From Prorocentrum cordatum (Eukaryota > Sar > Dinophyceae > Prorocentrales > Prorocentraceae): a stretch of 64,000 bases of DNA. Of this stretch, positions 18,431-31,194 are shown one piece after another. A program made the translations under genes and the position numbers. Below the pieces are notes generated by a model. It ran no database searches. It saw nothing but the letters and a program-made list of their open reading frames with translations, and was not told the origin of the DNA. Each line of letters starts with the position of its first letter. Position 1 is the stretch's first letter. Location: positions 709,501 through 773,500 of the forward strand of contig CAUYUJ010011447.1 of the NCBI GenBank assembly GCA_963575745.1. The letters run 5' to 3'.

Positions 18431-20487
18431 GGCACAATCCTGGCCGGTTGAGTGAGCGAAGCCATTCAATAATTGAGCGCTGCAAGCCTGCCCGCAGTCC
18501 AATATGGAAACCCTCGAGGGCCCCTGTCTCGCAACTGCTTTGATGCTACACCCACGGTGTTGGATGGTGTTCAATTGGTCTGGCTTCGGTTTGTCAGTGT
18601 GGTTTCCTCTCGGCTTCAACCCCGGAGGATGAGGCAATTCAATGTCGTGTGCTCTGGGGAGTCGGTCAGCTGGCGTTCTCTGACGTCAGCGGCCTCGAGA
18701 ATACCAGGGTTAAAACCTTGCTTGGCCTGCACCACCTGCAGCTCCGCAAGCCCAGGAGCGAGGCAAAACCAGAGAGCAGTAGCTAGCAAGATATTGAAAT
18801 CAACTTACACAAGTATGCGCGTGCACTCCAAAGATCCTAGACAGCCAAAGAAACAGCCAAGAAAATCCTAGACATCCGAAGATGGGATTTGAACAGTCTG
18901 CGACCTCGGAGGCCCCGACTCCTTTCCGGGGGGCACAACTTGTCGTGCTGGTTCCATGTGTTACGGCCCAGGGGTCCGAAAACGGCACCCTTCTGTCAAA
19001 ATTCGAAAAGCGCGGCGCGATTCACACTTCAGCAATACATCGGCTGGATGTCTCGGAGCGTACTACGACCAAGACTGGGAATTGCTTCGGGGCCACAACT
19101 TGGGCCGCGCCTCCAGAACACTCACGGCGACGCGCAGCTGCTTGAATACATCGGAGGCGAGAAAACATTCCAACAACCACCGAAAACATACGACGGCAGG
19201 AGGCGAAGGCCGGGAGGAGGCCTGCGTTTTGGCCTCGCAGGAGAGGGCCAGCTCGCGCGAGTGCTGCAGCGCCAGGCAGAACGCAAAGGCCTTCTCGAGC
19301 ACCTGGCTTTTGGGGCACATCGATGTACGGCAAATTCGCGCCCTGGCCATTTCAAACATGGTTTTTGAGACCAGTGGATCGTTCAACCTGGGGCGACGCG
19401 GCTCTTCCACAGATCTCTCGACATCGGTCGACTCCGAACCACTGGTGTCGTTCAAGCTTGAACGACCGCGCTGAGGTCGCCGCCGCGTCGGCATGGCGCG
19501 AACTGGCCGAACGTGGTTGCAGCGATGCTGCCTCCTTTTGCCCCCGCCAAAGCGGGCGAGACGAGAGGAGAGAACTAAGAGGAGGAGGATACGATACGAT
19601 ACGCATACCCGCGGCGCCATGTTGTCTGACTGTCCCGGCAGTGTTCTACTCACGTTTACTTGAACATCGCGCACGCGTGGGTCTGGAAACCACAAGAATT
19701 TCTGAAGGCTGACGACGTGAAGCCCTTTGACTCAAGAAGAAGATGCATGACCCATATCCTATGCACGAGAACCGCATCTTAGGCCCGACACGGGGCCAGC
19801 CTGGCCCAGGCAACCCCACACGAGGCCTCATCCTCCGTGACTACCTGGACAGATGTAAGGGGAGCACCATGAAACTGCGTGGGAAGCAGCAGGCGTGTTA
19901 GGTGATTGAGGCCGTGAACCGTTCGGCCAATGACCTGCTATTTCAGTATGCTGGGGATCCTCGGGCAATCGACGACGCGAAACAAAACGGAACTGTTTCT
20001 CTGTATGTGGGCCCATGAACTCGATCATCTGGTAATTCCAACACTTCCGAATCCGCACTTCCGATGGCACAAGTTTCTGAAGCCACTGCCGCAGCAGAGT
20101 TCCAAGGGTTGTCCGAAACCATTACTTCGGCAAGGTCAACAGGAAGGTCTGAACCCACGACTTCAGCAAGGCCTCCAAGAAAGGTCTGCAACCCCCCATC
20201 CATGTATGCTGCTGAGGATCGGCCATGTCTGCGATTGGCGTTCGGCGCCTGGCTGATGCCCTCCACCAACGGCTTGCGACATCCTGGGCCCCGAGCTGCC
20301 ACCATGAGTTGGCTGCGATCTCTGCTAAACACGTTGAAAATGGCGGCAGAACAGCGCGAGCCCGCACTTCCGAGACACTGCACCTCCGCAGTCTGTCCAA
20401 GCCCATGGTAATCCTGCGCGGTCCCGGGCCCCGACCGCGCCGCCATTCGCCAGAAGTCCCGTGATCGAGCCTCCCATGGCCGACGTG
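18431..20487. other. Unassigned sequence
   Basis: Several overlapping readings of 80-280 codons exist on both strands, none with a recognisable domain. The minus-strand reading at 19063-19695 and readings near 19950-20250 could hold exons, but I cannot choose a strand or splice sites. Confidence 0.25.
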
Positions 20488-20740
20488 TCATATGCGAGGC
20501 GGCTCGAGCTCGCGCCGCCCCTTCCACTCGGCATTGGCCCTGGCGGCGTGGGCGACGGCTTGCTCGCTCACCATGGCGACCACTGCGCAACCTGACGACC
20601 GGAGAGCTGCGTCGAAAGCCACTCCTGCGATGCCGCGGATCTCCTGCCTGAGCTCCATGACATGCTTCATAGAAGGCACAAAGGGTTTCCTTTGCGGCTC
20701 GCTGGCGCCCCTGGCCAGATCCGCGGGCGCTTCGGCCGCG
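20488..20740 (-). CDS. Possible terminal exon, unknown protein
   Basis: A minus-strand reading ending at TGA (20488) contains SMKHVMELRQEIRGIAGVAF and AVVAMVSEQAVAHAARANAE. Its codons mostly end in G or C, and the amphipathic Ala-rich composition looks like real coding sequence and not repeat. No family recognised. The upstream boundary is a guess, since splice sites were not identified. Confidence 0.3.
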
Positions 20741-22619
20741 CCGCCTTCCGCGCGCCCTTTCTCCCTCGAGTCGGGGCGGGCCGACGCCTCGCATCCCCCC
20801 CTCAACAATTCAAAACTTCGGGCGCGACGCATCCGAGGGAAAGGTTTTGGGAAATGCAATCCCCGACTGAGCCGAAACAACTACGTGCTCAACGCGACTG
20901 CGGAGTCGGCCTCTGGGCGTGTTGGGCACCGCCAGTCGCCCATTGTCTCAAGCCCCTTAGATCTGTGAGACCTCCCTCAGATGCATCTGCCGTAGCTGTG
21001 AGACTCTTCGATGTCTTTGCGGGCGTTTTGCGCGTCCTTGACTTCACCGCGCAAGATGATCTGCATGTTGTGACCATTGGCCTTGCGTTCCACTAGGGCC
21101 CGATAAGAGTTGAGCTTGAAGCCGCGGGGGGGGGGGGGGGGGGGCGGCGGTGCCCTGGATCGCGCGCACGAGGATGCATTCACTTTCAGCTTCGGGATGA
21201 TGTGGCTCAGGTAAGAGAAGTTATATGTGATCGTGATATGTGAAACCCGCGGCTATGGGGATCGATGGGGCAAAGAAACGGAGACTCGTGGGGCGCACCT
21301 GCGCTGAGCTCCCGAATAGAGCGCCAAGACGAAACCTCCCCCCCAGACGTCGAAGAAACTCGCGGCCCAACGGGTCCCCTCATGGAGACACAAGCGGTAG
21401 TCGAACTCTTCTGCCCAAGCATTCGGGTCGTCGCCAATCTGCCCGCTCGTCTGCAATGCGGGAGCCTCGCCTGCAAACTGGTCGAAAACCGCCGCGATGC
21501 ACTGGCAATGAAAGCGGCGATGAAGCAGTATGCTTGGCAACCGCTTGATCTTGCGCACCGCCAGCTGCCCGCGGGCGGGGAGGATGCGCCACCTGCGAAG
21601 CGCCTGTGAATTTCGGAGCGGCCGAGCATGCAGACCAGCGTTGGAAGTGACAGCCCCCTTTTTCATCAGAAACCCCAGCAATTGACAAGCCAGGAAAGCA
21701 TTCGTCGGCATCCTCTTGGTCGCAGCGCAAGACCTCCCAACGCCGCGACGCCACTCTCGATAGCTTTGCCCAAAGCCATGTAGACCACGCCAGTGCCAGC
21801 CAAGAGCTATGACATATTGGCCCGCGCGCACACCTCGAAGGCCAAACTCCACCCGGGTCGCGTTGGGGCCACGCGCGCGGCGCCTCGCCCCTAGATGTCG
21901 GGCTCCAGTCTGGACCAAGCCGCAGCTGCTTGGGCGACTCTTTTGGAGACTGTTGTTTGGCTGGTTTGGTCCCGCACAAGGCACGGCGTCTTTCTTCTGG
22001 CTGGTTTGTCCGGACTTCCACGCATCTAAAACGTTGCACATTGTTGCCCAGTCGTTGCGCCCCCGCGTCGGGTTGCCCCCAGCGCCCCTGAACCTGAGAA
22101 GCATCTAATAATTCGACGCCGAAGCAAACGTCTGCAAAGCTGCCATTGACAATCAAATTCTCGGCCCCGAAAACGAGTCTCGCTGTAGCATCGGTCGAAG
22201 ACGACCACGAACTGTCGATGTGCATTGCAAGATCCGCAGCGACCCCCCGTTCTTGCAGGCAGACGCCTCGGGCTCGTTCTCTACGGGCATTCAAACTTCA
22301 CTGAGAATCAGCACTGATTCGCGCAATCCCAGAGGTCCTCCCGGACCAAAACCTTCGACTGCTCGGGCCAATTCCGAAGTGAAGGGCGCGGGGGAGCGTT
22401 CGCCATGTCGGGCAACTCATGCGCATGGGCGTTCCTGGCCTGGCGGCCGTAACTGTGCGAGCTTAGCTCCTTCCCCCGCCCGATATCTGAGGGAACGATG
22501 ATAATGTACAGGTAGAGATCGATCATGCGCGTCGAATCAATAGTTTGCTAATTATCTGAGACCCCCCACGAGATTCGCCTCGCCGGACCCCGTTCCGCGA
22601 GGACTTGGCCGGCGGGTGG
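20741..22619. other. Unassigned sequence with a G19 run
   Basis: A run of 19 G lies at 21126-21144. Minus-strand readings across 21250-22290 are long but show no family motif. Copy C may have continued leftwards through this stretch, but I find no integrase or reverse transcriptase motif. Confidence 0.3.
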
Positions 22620-23150
22620 TTGCGACGTCACGTTTTGTTGTCGAAGGGCTTCAGGATTGCATGATGATTTGCCATCGAGTCTGTGAGTTTCTTGATGAGA
22701 GTGCCATATGAATCACGTAGCCCTGTCGAGCCCTGCTCTATTGCCTGCGCGCAAGTGGCCTTGCGTTTGACTGGCGTCGTCCAAGGAGCAATTTAGCACG
22801 CCCAAGTGCCAACTGGCTGTTCCCTGAGGAACATGCATTGGAAGTCGTCTTTCCTACCTTCCCGCAGAAGGTGGCACGGGGAAGTTTTCCCCCTGTGGCG
22901 TTTGCACCCGGCGTCGCGGTTGATCTCGGGAATAAAAATGCGAAGGCAAGCCCGCGATCTTGCAATTGGGTTGTAGCGTGACTATTGCGACAAACCGCGC
23001 GGGCAGATAATGCTCCACAGCCTGCTGCGCTCGTGGGCTGCAAAAGTCAATGTTGGCACGTTTGTCTAGGTTGCCTCCAGAAGTAAGCAATCTTGTAAAT
23101 GCGAATTACTGCGCCGCCAGTGCCTCCGCATAGTTCCACAGCGTCTACAC
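22620..23150 (-). pseudogene. Copy C methyltransferase-like domain
   Basis: Motif I reads VELCGGTGG at about 23140-23110. After a frameshift the reading continues GGNLDKRANIDF (near 23078-23040) and LQPNCKIAGLPSHFYS (near 22980-22930). Another frame then carries FLREQPVGTWAC, an in-frame stop, IAPW, and GLRDSYGTL...MANHHAILKPF down to about 22625. These align one to one with copies A and B. Motif I and the P-N-C motif are better preserved here than in copy B. Confidence 0.75.
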
Positions 23151-23214
23151 AACGGCCCCTTCCATGGCCGAGGGCAAAGCCACTTGGTAGCGTGAAAAAG
23201 ACGCTGCCGTCGTC

Positions 23215-23907
23215 TCAGTCCAGATCTTCTACTGCGAGCGTCGGGGAGCAATGCGGAATCTCCAAAAAGCCTTTGAGGTCGTCACCACAATCGCCGTGCC
23301 GTCTCCAACCTGTTTTGGTACCCTTTTTCGGTTTGATGCCAGCTCCCCTATCAGGCTTGCGCTTCTCTCGTTGCTTTCTCCGGGCGTCGGTTGGTAATGC
23401 TGATTGCAAGACTGGCGCGTTCGCCGGCGTAGAAAAAGTTGGCACTGCGGGCGGGCCCCCGTCGCCAAGACCAATCGAGAGGGGAGGAGATCGATCATCT
23501 CCGATGAACGCAACTCGTTTCCCGCGGCTTGGCGGCGCACCCGCGTGTCCGAGCAAAGCTGGGGGAGCTGATCCCCAATGCAGTCTCGCACGTAGATTGC
23601 GGACTCCGTTGGGTAACGGAACCTTCCAAGTATAACCGGTCGGTTGGTCCTTGACTTTGATACTTTCAACCACTTTCTGTGTGTCAAGGTCAAGTGTAAA
23701 CCGGCGTGCTCCGTCGCCCCGGCACGGTCTGCTGTCGCCGGGCTGCATGTGGTTGTGCACATGCGCAGCGGTGCGAGTGAACGCTTGCCCTTGCAGAGTC
23801 GGTCCACAAGTTACGCCGTCAGGGTTGTCGCTGTCTTGCAACGCCATTCGGCGCGCTGCTGGTCGCGCCCGTGCCAGTCCAGGAAATGTTACTAAATATT
23901 CATGCAC
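23215..23907 (-). pseudogene. Copy C conserved PLPNG domain
   Basis: A polyprotein segment found in all three copies just before the methyltransferase-like domain. Here it contains IKVKDQPTGYTWKVPLPNGV and HWGSAPPALLG, matching IKIQGQPAGYNYDAPLPNGV in copy B. Its function is unknown to me. It ends with the acidic DCGDDLKG motif shared with copy A (DCGEDLKG). Confidence 0.7.
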
Positions 23908-24301
23908 TTACATCACCATGGCCCATAGCGTTGTTGGTATTCTCGTACGCGATATATATATATACATGTATATATATGTATAAACATGTATGTGTAGATG
24001 TATGTATATATGTGCATATAAGAATCGCAGGGCCGCTCGTTGGCACGATCAAACTTGATGTCGACACGGCAGAGACGCATCCGCATTTCTCTGAGTTTAA
24101 GGCGTTGGGGGGGCCTCTTGACTTGGAAAACACGTCCAGCAACATCCGCGCGGTCCTACCATGACTATTTGCATCCTGAGAGCATGTGCTTGAGTCAAGA
24201 TGTAAACTCCCATAGTGTAGAGCAGCCCGCTCGCTCGGCAATCTAACATGCCAGTCAGCGGGTGCGGCCACCAAGAGCAATGCGTAGTCTCCAGATAACA
24301 A
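23900..24301 (-). pseudogene. Copy C remnant of the PADWHVRLP domain, with TA/ATGT microsatellite
   Basis: The N-terminal half of a domain shared with copy A: SGDYALLLVAAPADWHVRLP. The expected C-terminal half (GPPGYLWK, CHFG in copy A) is absent. In its place lies a low-complexity (TA)n/(ATGT)n tract at about 23950-24020. Confidence 0.65.
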
Positions 24302-24551
24302 TCATCCGAAATATTGCGTCCCCATCGATGTCATCACCTCGTTATGCGTGAGACGGTCGCACATATATCCTCAGCGGCGTAGTTCGGCGGTTGCCGTGCG
24401 GGCATCTTCTATAACTAAGGCATTAGAGTGATAAGTTCCAGCGTTAGTTGTCGAGGGCGCCCACGCGGTTCCTTGCAATGAGGCACGCGTCCGCGCCTCT
24501 GGCCCCTTTGGGGCGGCAGGCAGGCTTGGTCAGAAGGCCCGCCTGCCCCAG

Positions 24552-24983
24552 TCAAAGGGAATCATCAATGAGGAGTAGGATACCCGGCGTCTCGTCGCTC
24601 GAGCATGTCCTTCCCCCACTTGAGCCCTGCTCGGCGGTGTTGCGCGACGAAGAGCTAGGGTCTCCGATGTGGAAGACCTGTGGCGTGTCCTCCGCAATCG
24701 GGATGGTGCCCCAATCATCTCTGGGCGCGGCCGCCCATGATACATTGGGGCTACCTGTGAGCCAGCCCCTCGCATCCTCCAAGTGCGGGTGGAGGAGGTT
24801 TGTTATCGGGTCTGGATCCCACTTGTCAACTGCCTCCTTCACCTCCTGGTAGACGCCTGCCAGCAGCATCCGGGTCATCTCGTAGCGGTCCACCGGGCGA
24901 TCAGATCGATACCAGTAGTCGGTTGCCGAGCTGATCATCATAGTGGCAGCGTCATCCACGGCCTGATCCATGAAGCGACTCAA
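24552..24983 (-). pseudogene. Copy C uncharacterised polyprotein segment
   Basis: A reading of 143 codons with no family match (contains YEMTRMLLAGVYQEVKEAVD and LHPHLEDARGW). By position it corresponds to the segment at 43775-44265 of copy A. The following 25060-25180 stretch includes a run of 30 C at 25121-25150. Confidence 0.4.
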
Positions 24984-25117
24984 AGCATCGTGGTTCTACT
25001 CGCCCGTGTTCTGGCATGCCTCAGAGGCTTGTCTACGGTCGGCCTCTGTGCTGGGATGAACGCCCTGCGCTGACATAAAGGAAAACCTCAGCTGTTGACT
25101 CGCCCTGTGTTCCAGGG

Positions 25118-25151
<34 letters not shown>

Positions 25152-25418
25152 TATAATTTTCAGCGCGGCGTGGCCAGGTGTTCCGACGGCGCCTATTCCA
25201 GCGTCGGAACCTGCGCGCCCTCGCCAAGCTGCACTTTCTGTGTGCGCGGGCCTGGGAAAAGAATGCGCCCCTTGCCCTCCTCCACGATCAGAATCGCCCT
25301 CTTGGATTGCATGGAAGCATGGCCGAAGATTGCGGGCAGGTCTGAGTCGGATCCTTCTGCGATGTTGCCAGCAGGAACGCCCACCTGCGCGGCCGGTGGC
25401 GCGTCGGGATGTTGGCAA

Positions 25419-25631
25419 CTACGCGCAATTGTGAGCGAACGTTCCCATGGTCCGGCATATGGCTGCGCCACTGCCAAACCCGCTGACGCAGGGCAGCCTT
25501 TCCAGGTCCATGACCTTCGACATGTGTCCATGCTGGCGAAATTGCTTGTCGAACTCTCGTGCTGCGTTGATACCGATGATATTACTATTCAAACCAATGA
25601 CCACCAGCATACTCTGTTTGCCAGGAACCAA
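25419..25631 (-). pseudogene. Copy C protease remnant
   Basis: Aligns with the copy A protease: SNIIGINAAREFDKQF and LERLPCVSGFGSGAAIC match NIIGLKTAQTFERA and LTKRLCVSGAGYGAAIC. The catalytic Asp of the D-x-G-S motif is not visible (the region reads VVIGLNSNIIG), so this protease is expected to be inactive. Confidence 0.65.
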
Positions 25632-25640
25632 TGTTTTGAG

Positions 25641-27735
25641 CTAGCCAGTTGAATGCACATGCTGGATGCCACTTGGCGCCGACATGGTATGTGTTTCCGC
25701 GCCCATTTGCCTTCTCAGCCTCCTCTGGTGGACGATGAACTGGTTCCTCGTCAAGTTCAGAATCAGCGGATCCCACTTGCCCATACAGGCGTTTACTTCC
25801 TCCACCCAGTCAGCGTATCTTCTGGTGTTGATCGGTTCGGGCAGTGCGTTCGTTTCTGCGCCAGTGGTGCGGACCTCGATACCCTGCAGCATGAATGCTG
25901 CGGGTTGATCACGCATCTTTATTTCTGCAGCCACTGCCTGTTCCAAGGCCGCACTGTTCGATGGGGAGCTCACTCTTCTGCTCGCGGCCGAGCAAGGGCT
26001 GCGGCGGTGTCTTGAACCCGCCCGTTGTTCTTGCTGTTCCAGAAGGTCGGGCAGTGGATGGATGAAAGGATTTGGCGCCGCATGGGCTGCAGGTGCCCCC
26101 GCGTCCTGCATCGACGGGGCGTTGACTAAAGGCGTCCTCGCATCGCAGAGGAGTAGGATCGGAATTGCCAGCACTGGGGACGTTGGTGGCATCACATGGC
26201 TCGTGGCCGAGGTAGTCGGGGGAATCGACGCCAAGAACTCATCCAGCATGCTGCGCATGTCAGATATCTCTTGAGCCAGCTGGACGGCCACTGCGGCTGA
26301 GCCCGATGTGTCGATATGTCCCGCATGTGGGTATGCCACCACGATGATACTCGGCCCCCTGCAGATGGCACATGTGACCCGAGCGTTGCGGTCCCAACAT
26401 TTGGCATGGCGCATGGCACTGGCGACCGCGCTGCAACCTCCACATCTTTTCGCTCAGTGCGGAGAACTCGAGGCGCACGGCGCACAGTGTGGAAAAAATA
26501 TCCGGCACTGCCGGTGCGTCTGTGTTCGGGCGTGCCCGCCCCTGCCGCTGCAGCGTAGACTCATCAGCCTCGTATGGAGACGGCGGTGGTCCTGCCTTGG
26601 ACCTTGGAGTCAGCCTCGTAGTCTGCGCGTGTCCGCGATCGGCGCTGCTGTTGGCGATTTGTTGCATCCGCCATGCGTTGCGGTCGCGCGCAGCCCTTCG
26701 GACCTCGTCAGCTGCGTGCATGTGCGCTTGCATCATCGCGTGGACGTCGCGCAGAGATGTCGGCAAGGCACTTGCAGGCGGGTTGACCTCAAGCGCTGGT
26801 GGCTGCACCATCGCGTCTGGGTCAGTAGGAGAAGGGGGGTAACCCATGTGCGGATACTTCCCTGACCCTGGGACACGCACCGCCTGCAAGCGATAGGAAT
26901 CATCCGCCATGCCAAATGTATATAGGTTCTGGGTCAATTGGACACCCATGGGTGCTCCATGAATCTCTGCAAAGTGCTCGGGAAACATCGGCTGCTCCAT
27001 CTGTGGCGGAGCTGGACCCTGGAGTGGACGGTGTGCTGGGTGTGCGGCGAGTGCCAGAATACTTGGCAGCCTATCTGGGTGGTCTGCCGATGGGCTCGCA
27101 TCTGGGTGCCATTCGCAGGGAGGTGTCCTGTTGGCCCGACCTGTCACGTTCACTCCGAGCAGCCTCATCTCAGACATGGCTGTCTGGTGTTGTCGCTGCA
27201 TAAATCTCTGCTGCTCACGCGCTGACTGCCCGCGTCCAAGCTGGTCTGTTGCTGGGTCTGCTATCGGCGAGCATGTTGGACTGACAGCGGCCTGGCCTTG
27301 GCGTGGAGTGTGGAAGGGCGCTGTTGCCCTGATAGCGGCTGCAAGGTCCGGATGTTGGCGCAGCATGGCCATGCGCTGCAAAGGGGCTTCGTTACTCGTC
27401 GATGCTGCTTGTAAGCCATTGGGCGCGTGCGCCCCTGGCGCTAGGCTCGGCTCCGGCCTCGGCTGGCCGAATGCAGCGGGCTCGAACCTAGTAGAGCCAG
27501 CATTTGACAATGGCTTTGCTGGTCCGAAACTCATGGGAGGCACTGCTGGCACATTGCGCAGGGCATCTGCCCACGGATCGAACCTACGGAAAACATCCGG
27601 CAGAGAAGAGACGTCGTTGGATGGCGGCAACATCCATGAGGATGAGCCTGTGTCGGTTGGCAAGGCTGCCGCTGACCGGGCGTATGTTGGCGTGGCTGCA
27701 TCAGTGGGTGCCCCCGCGTCCATCAGTTGGCTCAC
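25641..27735 (-). pseudogene. Copy C Pro/Ala-rich central polyprotein region
   Basis: Two overlapping frames (26260-27735 and 25641-26414) together cover a region conserved with copy A 44855-47081. Shared landmarks include a DPWADA-like segment, REQQRFMQRQHQTAMSEMRL against GQQQWMHRQMRGAMQSMRR, a WHPDASPSADHPDR-like segment against IPDPNPSPDHPNR, and LTRNQFIVHQRRL against LTRNKWVLEQRRF just before the protease. It is rich in Pro, Ala and Gln and probably disordered. The AGAPA hairpin motif occurs at 26089-26102. Its function within the element is unknown. Confidence 0.65.
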
Positions 27736-30168
27736 GGTTTCTATTGGCCCTGGTGAATATTCTTCTGGGTCGAGATCCCATGGGGGGGACTACCCTAGCG
27801 CCGAATGCAGGCGTGTATTCTTCTGCGCCGAGATACCACATGGGCGTGGCCCCCCCCCAGCACCGAATGGCGTTTCGGGCTCGAACCAGCTGTTTTACAT
27901 TCGAAACCACCCATGGTTATCGGCCAATCCCGTAGCTCATGAAACTCGTCATAAAAGTACGGAGGCTTTGTGCCAAACGTATATAAACCCATCTTTGGGC
28001 TTCAACGCAACTTGTATGAAGTACTTGGTCGGAATGATACCGTTAAGCCGTCCGTCAAGACAATATCGTTGGCAGAATGCAACACCTTTCCTTCATCTTG
28101 CAATGGGCGCGGGATAGATCTGAATATGTATTGGTCGGTGTCGGGCCTGTGGCCTGACCGAATCCTGGGCTCTCTCGGCAAGCGTGAGCATCTGCGCGCA
28201 AGTTGCCCGCCGCGCCATCCTCGTGAATTGTGCTCTGCGCGACAGGGCAGCCCAGCGTTGAGGATGCTGGGTATAGGTGTTCCCACATATATCCGGGAAT
28301 GTCAGTGAGGCTAGGAGTTCCACCGCCTACTGTCACCGGTTCGCACAATGGTTCTGGGCATAATATGCCAGGAAACAAGTGCCCACTTGTGGCTCTGATC
28401 CACAATGTCGGGACATCTTCGCTATCGCGCGCGCGCACTTCAGCCGGGGGCGCGCCTTCCTAGAACCTGGGTTGTCGGTCGCGCTGGCGACGCGCAGGAG
28501 AGCAAGGTTATAGATTCGCTTCTTTGGGCGCGCATCCACGCGGCGACTTTGTCGCGCTGATGGCCGCCCCAGACGTTGGTCAGATCATCCATGGCGGCGA
28601 CCCACCCATAAAAGTTGGCCCTTCGCATTCAGGATCCCAGGTTCGCCTTTTCTCTCCGGTGGCTCAGGGGTTGTGCGTTGCGACAGGGATCATTACATCT
28701 GTCGGGCGCGTCCGCCACTTCTTGGCTCGGGGCGCCCGCGGGCGCGCCCGCCGCAGCCGGGGTGTCAGCTCCGTCCGGCTTAGAGGGCGCGGCCTTTGAT
28801 CTCGGCGCAGGTAGCACAGCCGGCCCGGCAGCTGACGAGGCCGCAGCCGACGACCCGGCAGAGGCCTTGGCAGGCGGTCCACCCTGGATTTTTGCACGCG
28901 CGGCACTAACAGGCGCTGCCCATGTTTTTGCGAATGTCCAGCGTCTCCAATTGGACGCCTTCCGACATGGGCTGTGGCTGCTCGCCGACGTCGTGGCGAT
29001 GGTCGCGGTTATTCGCCGGTGTCCTGGCTCTGTTCTTCTCTAGTCTTTGGAGGCAGATCCTCTATCGCCGTCAGGTTCCCCATGGCTGCGGCATCGCGTC
29101 AGGTTTTGATGACTTGCCCCTGCCCGTGGCCGAGCTCAAACTTCCCTTGCGCGGGGCGGGTGGCGCCGGTGCCCGGTCGCCCAGAACAGCCGGGCCCGCC
29201 GGTGACTTGTCGGGCCTTTCTGCGACCGCCTGATCAGGCATAGGTGTCGAGACTCCTTTGAAGCTCTCAATTATCTTCTTAGCGCCGCCTTCGCTTTTCA
29301 GCAGGGCCGCGCTTGCGCTTGGCATCGCCCCCGTTCTTGTCCTCTCCGAAACCGGGGGATTCTCCCGGGTGCGCCAGTTGGTCTGGTCGCGGCTCAGTCT
29401 TAGGAGCAGCACTTTCCTATGCCTCCTGGGCGCGCCCCCCCGCCCATTATCCGGGTCGCTTTCGCCCCGGGCGCGCCCGCCCGGTAGCTCGGCGGGAGAT
29501 GTCGGCGCAAGGGGCAGCTCGCCCTGCCACCTTCCCTCGTCCATCTTCTCGTCCGCCGCCCGGGTCTACGCTGGGGGGGGCGCAGGGGCCTCGGCCCTGG
29601 AAGTGCCGCGGTCCGACCAGTCGCGCTCGGCACGCGGCGGCGGGGAACACAGGGGGCGCCATCGTCACAATCGTCGCTGTCGTCGTTATCGTCGGCGGGG
29701 TAATCCTCCGGATGTCGGCGACGCCAGTCCGCGCTGTAAATTTTGAAGATGCGATTATCGCCCAGATCTTCCCATGTTCTGCCTTCTTGAGCTTCCGCGT
29801 CGGTCGATGGGATATAATCGTCTATGGGCATGCCTTCTGCGCGGTGCGCTGCTAAGCTGCGGCCGCCGAGATTGCTCCCTTCGTCGCCCTTGTAGGGGCC
29901 ACCCGAGCCGATCGGGGTTTTCCAGACTTGACCCACAACATGTGTTGGCGCGGGTCTGCCCCCATCCCACTGCAGCCCGCTCCTCCTCCTCCGTGAGTCC
30001 GAGCACCGTCGGAGCTGGGAGCGGGCGGAGTCGTGTCTGCGCGTGTCCGAGCTGCTCCAGCATTTCAACGTCGGTGGCGGGCGTGATCTCCGCAGCGGAC
30101 GCGCAACCGCCCTCGTCGTCGTCGTCGTCGGAGTCTTCTTGCGCGCGCCCGCGCCAACGCGTGCCGGC
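27736..30168 (-). other. Copy C linker between zinc knuckle and central region
   Basis: Decayed minus-strand polyprotein sequence with no recognisable domain. It contains acidic stretches and very GC-rich tracts (for example the hairpin GCGGGCGCGCCCGC at 28738-28751). Plus-strand readings of similar length exist but look like shadows. Confidence 0.4.
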
Positions 30169-30480
30169 CTAGTCCTTGATGGGGGCGTCGTAGAGCTCCT
30201 CGATCTCGGCACAGCGCTCCACCGTCACGCCGGCGCTCGTTAAACGGGCCATCAAAAACCAGGCAGAACTGGTGCGAGAGTAAAGGGCGCGGTCGATTTC
30301 GGGGAAAACAACGTGCCCAAGTATATCCGATTCGGACTGCTCTGATCCAAGAAGTACGGATCCGCCCGATTTCCCACCTCCCTCGGAGCATTGTGCTTGG
30401 ACATCTTTGTCGCTCCCGCAAACTTCGCATGTCGTCCTTCTTCCATCCTGGTCTACGCCCCTTGCCCATGCCTGTTGCAT
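30169..30480 (-). pseudogene. Copy C zinc knuckle region
   Basis: Contains CEVCGSDKDVQAQC, a CCHC-type knuckle in which the His is replaced by Asp. Copy A has the opposite defect (CDICHSTQHFRREW, His kept, last Cys lost). The intact family motif can therefore be inferred. RNA packaging would be its normal role. Confidence 0.6.
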
Positions 30481-31194
30481 GCCTGCGACCTTTGCCTCTA
30501 CCTACCTCCTAAGAGTAAGAAGCGTGTCTTTGCCGTGCAATGCGCGGGCGCGTCCATCGAGCCAGAAACGCGGGCATGCCTTTGCCGTGCACTGCGCGGG
30601 CACGCCCGCCCTTCGCCGCGACCCCTTCCTTCGCGGAAGCAGACGCGACGTGCAGCTCGCCTGCGCCTCCTAACTACTTGTTCCACGCGTCGCCTCCACC
30701 TTCTTTTGGCGCGATGGTCCTAGGAGCGCGTCTTGCGTAACTGCGTCATCGCCGGCTGGTAGGTCTGACCAGTCGAGGTCTGTGGCGCCCGTAAAAGAGA
30801 CCGCGTCAGCATCCGCACCGAAACCAGATACGTCATCATCTTGTTGGCTGGGTGAGCCCCAAAGGGTAGTCGCGTCAGGTGGCGTGTAGCTGGCCGCTGA
30901 CGGCGAGCCCGCGTTCGAGCCTGTCGTCTGTTCGTTGTCGTGGCTAGGGGCGTCGTGGACTCAGTGGGCTCTCCGTCGTTCCAGATGCTGTTCGGCATGG
31001 CTGCCGGTGCGCCGCTAATGTCGGCGCGGTAAATGCCAGCGCTGCGCCCGCTGAACATGCTCCCGCTGTTCCCTGGGAAACGCTCGGCCAAGTGTCCATG
31101 GCTGCGCATTCGCCCATGGAGTTGGTCGCATTGTTGTTGAATACGTGGCATGCGATGGCTCAGCGGTTACAGTCGGTGGGCTGCTCGGGAGGTA

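Noticed and set aside
17583-18485. Plus-strand reading of 290 codons and minus-strand LLGASWGPLGG-type readings over satellite
   Set aside because: Repeat-derived; the same peptide pattern appears wherever the CCAAGA satellite occurs and in several frames.
27131-28117. Plus-strand reading of 328 codons over copy C
   Set aside because: Lies opposite the conserved copy C central region; no domain, and no counterpart opposite copy A.
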